A stretch of DNA of 64,000 nucleotides, from assembly GCA_030427065.1 (NCBI GenBank), contig JAUHWU010000002.1, forward strand, positions 22,357-86,356, given 5' to 3'. The position numbers and the translations under genes are program-made. The notes beneath the pieces were generated by a model, which was given only the letters and a program-made list of their open reading frames with translations, ran no database searches and was not told the DNA's origin. Below are positions 57,039-64,000 of this stretch, piece after piece. The DNA is from Gammaproteobacteria bacterium (lineage in GTDB: Bacteria; Pseudomonadota; Gammaproteobacteria; Pseudomonadales; Pseudohongiellaceae). Position 1 is the first letter of the stretch. Each line of letters begins with the position of its first letter.

Positions 57039-57581
57039 ATGAAACAGCACATCAAACCACTTTTCTCAGCACTCCTCCTTGTATTCTCGATGACAGGCAC
57101 CCTTGCGTGGGCGCAAAGCATGAACCACGACATGGGGGAAAACATGGCGTCGCATATGGCTATTCTTCAGAGAATGGAAGACCGCGAGCAGATCGAGCAT
57201 TTAATGTGGCGTTATACCAGAGCGCTGGATTCCTTTGATCCCGATGCCTATGTAGCGGTCTTTACCGAAGACGGATCGTTCGGTGCAATCAAGGGCAAAC
57301 AGGCGCTACACAAAATGATGTCGGACTTGCGCAATGGCAGACAAGAACAGGCTGCCAATGGTACCCCCCCTGCCCCAATGTATCATGCAACCGAAAATTA
57401 CTGGACGGAATTCGTGGACAAGGACCATGCCCGTCACCATGCTTACTGGGTCACCTATTTTGGCGCCAATGGCCCTGACTCTCCGGCTCGCATGGTTTCT
57501 GTAGGCCGCAGTGTTGATGACCTGGTTCGTGTTGATGGGGATTGGTTAATTCAATCACGCAACGTGAGTCCCGAAGATTAA
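57039..57581 (+). CDS. Exported SnoaL-like (NTF2 fold) protein
   Basis: A 180-residue protein with a signal peptide (to about AQ, 26) and a SnoaL_4-like body: EDREQIEHLMWRYTRALDSFDPDAYVAVFTEDGSF followed by RVDGDWLIQSRNVSPED. Related proteins are dehydratases or act on aromatic intermediates. GGAG lies 7 bases before the ATG. Confidence 0.8.
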   Translation: MKQHIKPLFSALLLVFSMTGTLAWAQSMNHDMGENMASHMAILQRMEDREQIEHLMWRYTRALDSFDPDAYVAVFTEDGSFGAIKGKQALHKMMSDLRNGRQEQAANGTPPAPMYHATENYWTEFVDKDHARHHAYWVTYFGANGPDSPARMVSVGRSVDDLVRVDGDWLIQSRNVSPED

Positions 57582-57609
57582 CCCCGCAATTTAAAGGCAA
57601 AGCTCAGCA

Positions 57610-58362
57610 ATGCATGATTTCAGCGACAATATGGCACTGCATCTGGAGACAGAGAAGAGTGCCGAGGAATTACTTTCCCGACTACGGGAATATCAGCCGT
57701 GGGGGCATAAAATCACCTTTAGCAATGGTGTTTCCACAGAAGACCTGGAACGTCGTGTACCGTTTAATGAATATACTCTCAATAAAGTAAAAACCATTGA
57801 AGAAAATATTCCGATCGATGAAATGAAGGGTGGCAATGTATTGGATATTGGAAGCAATACCGGCCATAACTCAATCTATGTAGCGAGTCGATACAAGATG
57901 ACCCCTACGGGTATTGATATCTCGCAACGACATCTTGACGTTGCCAACATGCTTTCCGAAATGGCAGGAATCTCCGGTAATTACATAATGGCAAATGCCG
58001 AAACCTTTGTAGAAGCAGAGCACTTCGATCTGGTCCTGCACTTCGGTACTCTGTATCACTTACCTAATCCACTTCTAGCCTTGCAAAGCAGTTGGCAAAA
58101 CCTGAAGCCTGGTGGATATCTGGCATTGGAAACACAATGCTACGATCATGAAGATCCCAATATCTGCTACTTTATGCATATGCATAACAATGACAAATCA
58201 AATTTCTGGGCGTTAAGCATCAATGTCATCGAAACCTGGCTTAAACTGCAGGGATTTATTGAAATACAAATACTCCGAACGGTAAAAATGGAGTTTCTGG
58301 GCCCTGATATGTCCAGGGTGATTCTCATAGCGCGTAAACCGTCAGTTACTGATCCGACTTAA
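57610..58362 (+). CDS. SAM-dependent methyltransferase, CmoB/DUF1698-like
   Basis: A 250-residue class I methyltransferase with motif I VLDIGSNTG (77-85), GIDIS and LHFGTLYHLPNPLLAL. The N-terminus (LREYQPWGHKITFSNGVS) is close to CmoB and DUF1698 tRNA-type proteins, and to SAM methyltransferases acting on small molecules. Starts 28 bp after the SnoaL-like gene. Target unknown. Confidence 0.85.
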   Translation: MHDFSDNMALHLETEKSAEELLSRLREYQPWGHKITFSNGVSTEDLERRVPFNEYTLNKVKTIEENIPIDEMKGGNVLDIGSNTGHNSIYVASRYKMTPTGIDISQRHLDVANMLSEMAGISGNYIMANAETFVEAEHFDLVLHFGTLYHLPNPLLALQSSWQNLKPGGYLALETQCYDHEDPNICYFMHMHNNDKSNFWALSINVIETWLKLQGFIEIQILRTVKMEFLGPDMSRVILIARKPSVTDPT

Positions 58363-58724
58363 ACACCTTTCCAATCAAAATAAATTATCAATAGGTATCA
58401 TTTTGATACCTGTCACAGACAGCTTAAGCTATCTTGAAATGATGCTATAAGCCACTGTTTTAACGCTGCTTTTGCACAAAATATAGATTTACCTCGGGTA
58501 TTCCCATAGGGTTTTTGTTTTATGTTGATAATTTCAAATTAACTTCTTGTTCATAAGGTCAAAAATATGCAAACTTGTCTCACATATAAATTCTTATTTA
58601 TTTGATTCATAGTAGAATTTTTCCGGTTAACCACTTTTACCCAAATGTTGTTCAATATGTATTGACCGATTTAATGAGACTTATAGCCCCCTGAAATCAG
58701 ACATATTTACAAGGAAGTGTAATT
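58363..58724. other. Intergenic gap with a small palindrome
   Basis: This 362-bp AT-rich gap has no convincing reading frame. The inverted repeat aggtatca (58393-58400) and tgatacct (58404-58411), 3-bp loop, could be a weak hairpin for the methyltransferase transcript or a regulator site. The rest must carry the promoter of the HD-GYP gene. Confidence 0.55.
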
Positions 58725-60146
58725 ATGGACAAGGAAGGAATGACAGGAACGACCCCGGACGACATTGCTGGCATCCCCCCTGAGTCAACTCATCAAGCGG
58801 GGAATGACACTCAAAAACCTTTTGATTATCACGAAACCATTCTTGATGCCGTGCCTGACTGGGTATGGGAAATTGATCAGTATGGATTCATCACCTACTC
58901 CAATCCCAAAGCTCAGGATCTTCTAGGCTATATTCCCGAAAAACTCATCGAGAAATCATTTCTTCATATCGTTCCGAAAAGCGATTCTATCAGTGCGCGC
59001 GCTTTACTTTCCCAGGACTGGAAAAGTAATGGAAACACTGTCTATCTGAAACACTATCTGGTTTCCAAAGATGGCAATAAAGTTCTTTTTGAAACCACTG
59101 GCTCAGCTTTTTTTGACACTTATAGCAACAGGCATGGCACACGTTTCTTTAGTCGCCCGGTAGACAAGGAGCCATCTTCTGAAGAAAGAAAAAATAAAAT
59201 GGCGATATTCGCCGCCAATAATATTAGTCAAGGCATCGCTATTGCAAATTCTGAAATGGTTATCACCTATGTGAATTCAACCATGACCGAAATATTCGGT
59301 TATACAGTAAAAGAACTTATTGGCGAGCCACTGATGATACTGGGTACTGATAATGATACGGATCTGGTGAAATCCAAAGATGTCTCTGCGGCATTAAGAA
59401 GCGATGCCCACTGGGAAGGTGAAGCCAGGCGAAAAACCAAAAGTGGAGAATATATTCCATGCATAATCAGCGCCCGTGTCATCGATAACAAAAATGGTCA
59501 GAGAATCTGTTATATCGGCACGTATATGGATAAGCGCCCCTTGCAGCTGTCCAGTGCCAAGGTACAGAATTCTCTCAAGAAAGTTATCAATACCATTTGT
59601 AATGCCATAGAAGACAGAAATGTAATCAAGAGCCAGCACCAGAAACGTGTTACAGATCTGGCTGTTGCTATTGCTATAGAAATGGGCAGTAGCGTCCATT
59701 TTATTGAAGGCCTCACCCTGGCTTGCCAGCTTCATGATCTTGGCGAAATGTATATCCCTCCCGAAATTGCCAATCGAGTGGGAAAATTGAGTGATGCTGA
59801 TTTTGAGATGATCAAGACTCACCCGAAAAAAGGCTATGAAATACTTAAGGACATGAAACTTGAATGGCCTGTTGCCAATATTGTTTTGCAGCATCACGAG
59901 CGTATGGACGGCAGTGGTTATCCGAATCAGCTGCGCGGAGAACAAATTATGCTGGAAGCCAGGATTCTCGCTGTGTCGGATGTTGTAGAAACCATGTTGA
60001 CCGATCGCCCCTATCGCAGAGCCTGTAGCCTTGATCAGTGCCTTGAGGAACTGGTAGAAAATAAAGGCAAGCTATATGACTATCATGTCGTTGATACCTG
60101 CATCCATCTGATCAGGGATAATCGCTATTTCCTCAAGCGCTTGTAA
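58725..60146 (+). CDS. PAS-PAS-HD-GYP cyclic di-GMP phosphodiesterase
   Basis: A 473-residue signalling protein. Two PAS domains (about 35-140 and 160-270; LDAVPDWVWEIDQYGFITYSN and GIAIANSEMVITYVNSTMTEIFGY) precede an HD-GYP domain (about 290-473). Metal and catalytic residues are in place: HD 337-338, H366, HH 390-391, DGSGYP with G398-Y399-P400, and VSD (D419). The residue after HDLG is E where K is usual. It should degrade cyclic di-GMP in response to a PAS ligand. AAGGAAG lies upstream of the ATG. Confidence 0.93.
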   Translation: MDKEGMTGTTPDDIAGIPPESTHQAGNDTQKPFDYHETILDAVPDWVWEIDQYGFITYSNPKAQDLLGYIPEKLIEKSFLHIVPKSDSISARALLSQDWKSNGNTVYLKHYLVSKDGNKVLFETTGSAFFDTYSNRHGTRFFSRPVDKEPSSEERKNKMAIFAANNISQGIAIANSEMVITYVNSTMTEIFGYTVKELIGEPLMILGTDNDTDLVKSKDVSAALRSDAHWEGEARRKTKSGEYIPCIISARVIDNKNGQRICYIGTYMDKRPLQLSSAKVQNSLKKVINTICNAIEDRNVIKSQHQKRVTDLAVAIAIEMGSSVHFIEGLTLACQLHDLGEMYIPPEIANRVGKLSDADFEMIKTHPKKGYEILKDMKLEWPVANIVLQHHERMDGSGYPNQLRGEQIMLEARILAVSDVVETMLTDRPYRRACSLDQCLEELVENKGKLYDYHVVDTCIHLIRDNRYFLKRL

Positions 60147-60376
60147 GCCACGCTATCTAAGCCCTCACCTTTTAGAAACGTCCCCCAGCACCACTGAATA
60201 GTCTGAACATGCCCCCGGCCAGTACCAGTGCCAAACTCTTTCCTGTTGAAGAATTATTAGCCTGCCAATACTGCAAAGCATACCAGGCACTGTTTTAAAA
60301 CTCGATCTATTGGTCTCAATAAGGTATATTTGTTCACAGTATTAAACAAAAATCCCCCCCTTTACAGGAGTTAGTA

Positions 60377-61273
60377 ATGAGCCAATGGGAAGGATTCGAA
60401 GAACTGGTGAAAGTAGTTGAAGTAGGTAGTTTTTCAGGTGCAGCCCGCTCACTGGGTGTGTCCAAAGGGCATATTAGCCAGCGCATCAGTCAACTGGAAG
60501 ACCGTCTGGGTACCAGACTCCTTCACCGTACTACACGGAAATTATCACTGACGGAGCTGGGTAATTTGTATTACCAGCGCTGCAAACAGGTCATTGAAGA
60601 CCTGGAAGAGATTGAGGAAACGGTTTCCGAGTTTCAGCAGCGGGCTACCGGCCTGTTAAAAATAAGCTCACCCAATCTGCTTGGTGAAATGCATATTGTT
60701 CCTGCCATTGCTGATTTTCTCAAAGAAAATCCTACACTGGAAATTGAACTTAATTTTTATAGTCGCAAGGTTGACCTTATTGAGGATGCCTATGATGTTG
60801 CTATACAGGTAGGCCCTCGTACTGACATTAATGTCGTTAACAAGCCGCTTCGCAATACAACTTTCATCCTGGTGGCAAGTCCGCGCTTTCTGAATCAGTA
60901 CGGTACCCCGGAAGTACCGCAGGATCTAAAGCATCTGCGTTGTCTGCGATTTACAGAATACGGTACAAGTAAACCATGGAAATTTATTCGCGGTGAAGAA
61001 ACGCTTTCAGTCAATGGTCAGAGTCATTGGCACAGCAATAATGGCCACTGCCTGTTGGCAGCCGCTCGCAACGGCCTGGGACTGGCTTATCTGCCGGATT
61101 ATTACCTGGCAGAGGATATCAAGGCTGGCACCCTGGTCAGAGTTCTGGATGACTGGCGTGGTATTGAAAGAGACATCGTTGCGATTTACCAGCAACGACG
61201 ACATTTGTCCGCCAAGGTAAAACTCTTCGTGGATTTTTTGCAGGAAAAATTTCAACAGGAAAAATCCTGGTAG
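60377..61273 (+). CDS. LysR family transcriptional regulator
   Basis: A 298-residue regulator with the N-terminal winged helix-turn-helix (SFSGAARSLGVSKGHISQRISQLEDRLGTRLLHRTTRKLSLT) and an effector domain from about 90. It is of the CrgA/DUF-type subgroup by its length. It precedes the arylmalonate decarboxylase homologue by 92 bp on the same strand and may regulate it; LysR genes more often face their target, so the link is not certain. GGAG lies 8 bases before the ATG. Confidence 0.92.
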   Translation: MSQWEGFEELVKVVEVGSFSGAARSLGVSKGHISQRISQLEDRLGTRLLHRTTRKLSLTELGNLYYQRCKQVIEDLEEIEETVSEFQQRATGLLKISSPNLLGEMHIVPAIADFLKENPTLEIELNFYSRKVDLIEDAYDVAIQVGPRTDINVVNKPLRNTTFILVASPRFLNQYGTPEVPQDLKHLRCLRFTEYGTSKPWKFIRGEETLSVNGQSHWHSNNGHCLLAAARNGLGLAYLPDYYLAEDIKAGTLVRVLDDWRGIERDIVAIYQQRRHLSAKVKLFVDFLQEKFQQEKSW

Positions 61274-61365
61274 GTATCGCCCCTTAATGTCCTGCCAGGG
61301 ATTTCCACTCAGGGTCAATTACGGTAGGCTTATGTCAGGCCAGATTTTCCTGAGGACTTAACGTC

Positions 61366-62157
61366 ATGACCTTTTCAAGAAGACAATTACTTGCGGCAAC
61401 GGCAACAACTGCGATGGGCGGCCTGCTTCCCCATTCAACAATGGCTGCTGAAAAACGACGATTGGGACTGATCTTTCCTGTTATTGATCGAGGCCAACCG
61501 GAAGAAGGGCTCACGCTTTATGGCAATTCTGTTGACTATGTAATTAATAACCTTGACCTGAAAACCATGACACCGGATGGTTATGATGCCGTTATTGATC
61601 AAATCCCGGAGAAAGCGCTTTGGCTTGCAGCACAGGATGTAGAGGCCATTATGATTATGGGGACCTCGCTCACCTTTTACCAGGGCCGTGAGTTTAATGA
61701 GCGACTTGCCAGGACTGTCGCAGAAGCAACAGGCCTGCCAACGTCAACTATGAGTAATGGCATCATTAATGGCCTTAAGGAAGTTGGCGGTAAAAATATT
61801 GTCTGTGCTACTGCCTACAACGATGAAGTAAACCATCGACTGGTTCGATTTCTGGAACAACATGACTTCAATGTGCTGAGAATCGAAGGTCTGGGTATTG
61901 AAGCAGTAGAGGATATCTTTTCTGTGACAGACCCTCAGCTGATCGAATTTTGTGAAAAAGTGACCAATGACGCCACCGCTGCAGATGCTATTTTGATTAG
62001 TTGTGGCGGTCTGATCACCCTGAATATTCTTGCACCGGTTGAAGAGCGGGTAAGTATCCCGGCAGTATCAAGTACCCCCCATGCCCTTTATGAGGGAGCA
62101 AAGTTGCTGGGTATGGATGCGCATGTTGCCGGCTATGGTCAGTTGATTTCGGGATAG
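61366..62157 (+). CDS. Exported arylmalonate decarboxylase homologue (Asp/Glu racemase fold)
   Basis: A 263-residue protein with a twin-arginine-like signal (SRRQLL; about 1-28). From there it follows bacterial arylmalonate decarboxylase closely: MTPDGYDAVI, IMGTSLTFYQG, TGLPTSTMS, ATAYNDEVN, ISCGGLITL. With a constant offset of 25, the Bordetella residues Y48, G74, T75, S76, Y126 and C188 correspond to Y73, G99, T100, S101, Y151 and C213 here. G99 (not Cys) fits a decarboxylase rather than a racemase. The protein family normally works in the cytoplasm; export is the odd feature. True substrate unknown. Confidence 0.85.
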   Translation: MTFSRRQLLAATATTAMGGLLPHSTMAAEKRRLGLIFPVIDRGQPEEGLTLYGNSVDYVINNLDLKTMTPDGYDAVIDQIPEKALWLAAQDVEAIMIMGTSLTFYQGREFNERLARTVAEATGLPTSTMSNGIINGLKEVGGKNIVCATAYNDEVNHRLVRFLEQHDFNVLRIEGLGIEAVEDIFSVTDPQLIEFCEKVTNDATAADAILISCGGLITLNILAPVEERVSIPAVSSTPHALYEGAKLLGMDAHVAGYGQLISG

Positions 62158-62179
62158 CACCCCGCTGGAAGGCAAAGAG

Positions 62180-62980
62180 TTACTGAGGGCCCACGATGTG
62201 TTCAAGGTCCACATTGTTATCCTGACAGAAATATTCTGTCATGTGAAAAGACGACCAGGGCACATCCCATGCTGCGGTCCAGGGGCGCGTATAGGCACCC
62301 GGATCATCTATAGTCACTTCGTAATGCAGGGTGTCATGGTTTGGTCGGGAAATCCGCTCAATTAGATGCAACTGATCTGTATGGGGCATACCCGAAGGTC
62401 TGCGGGCAAACCAGAATCTTTCGTTATAACCGATGGTATCGACTACCAGAGTATCACCTTCCCAGTGGCCTACCGAATGGCCAAAAAATGTCGGGGTATA
62501 GGTTTTCAGATCGGGATGCTCCCTGCCATCTAGCCAGATTTCCCGCCAGCTCCTGTTAGCCCCACCTGACATAACCAGAATTCGCTCACTACTCCTGTCA
62601 TGAACGATTTCCAGCCCCCAGGGGGTATGGAATTGCCGCGGACCACCGTTAGGCATACAGCGCGGATGGGGATCATCGCGCCCCAGGGTCGCCAATCGCT
62701 CCTGAACAATTTTTTTAGCCCAGGGCCGAAATGGCGCTACTTTGTCTATTTCCTCCGGATGAACCAGGTAGGCACCATCCATTTCCACGAAATTTTCTGA
62801 CAGGTTTCCTACACCACTATTCCAATGACCGGTTTCTCCTTTCATGGCACCAAGATTTACGCTGCCATCGTCAAAACGCGGTGTGGGCGACTGTGCGTAA
62901 ACACAACACGTGGCTAAAAACAAAGGGCATGAAAGCATAAAAAGAATTTGTTTGAATGGACCCTGACGTGCTCTGTTCAT
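62180..62980 (-). CDS. Exported protein of unknown function, next to DUF6152
   Basis: A 266-residue protein. The ATG at 62980 starts a signal peptide (ending YAQ, about 30); a longer frame to 63133 has no support. The body contains GMPHTDQLHLIERISRPNHDTLHYEVTIDDPGAYTRPWTAAW and conserved WEGDTLVVDT and RCMPNGGPRQF stretches that recur in exported proteins accompanying DUF6152. Function unknown. It follows the DUF6152 gene by 28 bp. Confidence 0.75.
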   Translation of the reverse strand: MNRARQGPFKQILFMLSCPLFLATCCVYAQSPTPRFDDGSVNLGAMKGETGHWNSGVGNLSENFVEMDGAYLVHPEEIDKVAPFRPWAKKIVQERLATLGRDDPHPRCMPNGGPRQFHTPWGLEIVHDRSSERILVMSGGANRSWREIWLDGREHPDLKTYTPTFFGHSVGHWEGDTLVVDTIGYNERFWFARRPSGMPHTDQLHLIERISRPNHDTLHYEVTIDDPGAYTRPWTAAWDVPWSSFHMTEYFCQDNNVDLEHIVGPQ

Positions 62981-63008
62981 ATTCTCCCCCAAAGGTAAAA
63001 GCGGAAAA

Positions 63009-63413
63009 TCAATCATCACGGCTTGAACCGGCAAACAGGCGTCTGCCACTTTCAACCAGCACAACAGAATTGGCATTGACCAGATTGCTGCCGTCACGAG
63101 CCAGACTGCCTTCCACTTCCAGAATATCGCCAACAGCTACGGAATTCCTGTTCCAGCCATTTCTTTCCATGGCGATTGGTGAACCCATCTCAAAAGCCCA
63201 TTCCTCAAAGCTCCCCTCTTCTTCTATCTCGAGATAAAAATAGACATGAGGATTTCGCCATTCCAGCTTGATTAGATAACCATTCAAGGTAATCGGCTTC
63301 CGGGCATCATATTGTGCGGGGAATGAGTGATGGCTACTTGCAGGGAAGGTAAGGCCGAGAGAAAAAAGAAGGCCAATATATCTCAGGCAAGACTTTTTAA
63401 AATAATTATTCAT
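63009..63413 (-). CDS. DUF6152 family exported protein
   Basis: A 134-residue protein with a signal peptide (to about ASSH, 28) and the family pattern HHSFPAQYDARKPITLNGYLIKLEWRNPHVYFYLEIEEE, then NVNANSV-like strand ends (LVNANSVVLVESGR). The histidines following the signal may bind metal. First gene of a two-gene operon. Confidence 0.88.
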   Translation of the reverse strand: MNNYFKKSCLRYIGLLFSLGLTFPASSHHSFPAQYDARKPITLNGYLIKLEWRNPHVYFYLEIEEEGSFEEWAFEMGSPIAMERNGWNRNSVAVGDILEVEGSLARDGSNLVNANSVVLVESGRRLFAGSSRDD

Positions 63414-63534
63414 GACTACCCCCCCAGGGAACTGATTTGAGAAAGACTAACCGGCCTTTTCAAAAAAGTCTATGTCAACGTATCTGGTCTCACTCTTTTG
63501 TTATTTAGATTGAGCAGTCAGGTTTCTGGGTGGT

Positions 63535-64000
63535 TTATATGGCGCCTTTGCGCAATATTTCCTCAAGTTGAAGGATGTTCTCCTTAACCCCCGGCATGGC
63601 CGGGTACACTTCCAGTAAGGTTAAAAATGCTCCGCGCGCCATGAAGTATTCCTGCTTGCCCATATAGACCAGCCCCCTGCCTGACAGCGCGCCAAAATGA
63701 AAGGGTTCAAGTTTTAATACCTCATCAATATCTCTCAGGGAAGCATCGTACTCACCAATTTGATAATAAATGGTGGCTCGCCTGTTCCAGGCTTCAGCAA
63801 AATCAGGTTTCAATGCAATCAAGCGGTCAAAGGTTTCCAGTGCTGCATTGATTGAAAAACTCTCCATTTGCTGGAGCCCCCTGTTCATCAGACTGTTAGC
63901 CAGGGGGTCTTCATGCTCAAACCATATTAGCCAGATCTCGTTAGCGAGTCTGGCAGCAGTATAGACATCCGTCTCGGACTTCAGATCGGCAAACAGCTCT
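63535..64000 (-). CDS. Tetratricopeptide-repeat protein (5' end outside window)
   Basis: The frame stays open to the right edge, giving 155 residues, so the ATG at 63888 is internal, not the start. TPR units are visible, e.g. ALETFDRLIALKPDFAEAWNRRATIYYQIGEYDASLRDIDEVLKLEPFHFGALSGRGLVYMGKQEYFMARGAFLTLLEVYP. The upstream part (ELFADLKSETDVYTAARLANEIW) shows an earlier helical region. Confidence 0.82.
   Translation of the reverse strand, partial: ELFADLKSETDVYTAARLANEIWLIWFEHEDPLANSLMNRGLQQMESFSINAALETFDRLIALKPDFAEAWNRRATIYYQIGEYDASLRDIDEVLKLEPFHFGALSGRGLVYMGKQEYFMARGAFLTLLEVYPAMPGVKENILQLEEILRKGAI

Noticed and set aside
63535..63888. Complete small TPR protein starting at 63888
   Set aside because: The frame remains open and protein-like to the window edge, so the ATG at 63888 is internal.

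Overview
This looks like about 64 kb of chromosome from a marine or halophilic gammaproteobacterium, with tightly packed genes, moderate GC and no rRNA, tRNA, CRISPR array or intact transposase seen. The class is inferred from PurE/PurK, an MpgP-type phosphatase, malate synthase G, DUF3301 and DUF2452 proteins, RND efflux, HD-GYP signalling, and many exported cytochrome, PQQ and TonB proteins. Glucosylglycerate genes fit a salt-stressed, nitrogen-limited life. Genus cannot be fixed; Pseudohongiella/OM-group-like bacteria are a guess.

Layout. 0-8 kb: tail of a TonB-like protein, pobA, a subclass B3 metallo-beta-lactamase, a double glycosyltransferase, a DUF3301 protein, then a repeat-rich spacer with a TPP riboswitch in front of a TonB-dependent receptor. 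8-14 kb: aromatic/aspartate aminotransferase, a 249-bp inverted-repeat element that runs into a GDSL esterase, DUF2452, a BASS transporter and purEK. 14-24 kb: exported propeller protein, PQQ alcohol dehydrogenase with a diheme cytochrome (FNR-like box upstream), and a TetR-controlled RND pump. 23-28 kb: an intradiol ring-cleavage operon, a GT-like protein and a sulfurtransferase.

28-36 kb: a Glu/Arg-rich exported repeat protein, then an exported operon (DUF1592 cytochrome, DUF1552 Tat protein, diheme cytochrome, ankyrin protein) divergent from a TetR gene with a perfect inverted-repeat operator candidate. 35.7-39.6 kb: glucosylglycerate synthase, phosphatase and phosphorylase. 40-50 kb: flavin reductase-like and BON proteins, a Vgb-like propeller with a heme site, malate synthase G, a VOC protein, an outer-membrane barrel and a second PQQ dehydrogenase. 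50-57 kb: small proteins, a dienelactone hydrolase, a persulfide dioxygenase-rhodanese fusion with a sulfotransferase, a YVTN propeller and a GNAT enzyme. 57-64 kb: SnoaL-like protein, methyltransferase, PAS-HD-GYP, LysR, an exported arylmalonate decarboxylase homologue, a DUF6152 pair and a TPR protein cut by the window edge.

The common theme is catabolism of aromatic and oxygenated carbon with periplasmic electron transfer. The items most worth follow-up are the inverted-repeat element at 9.5 kb, the 7-bp-period repeat modules, the riboswitch-receptor pair, the exported decarboxylase and the DUF1592/DUF1552/ankyrin/cytochrome operon.
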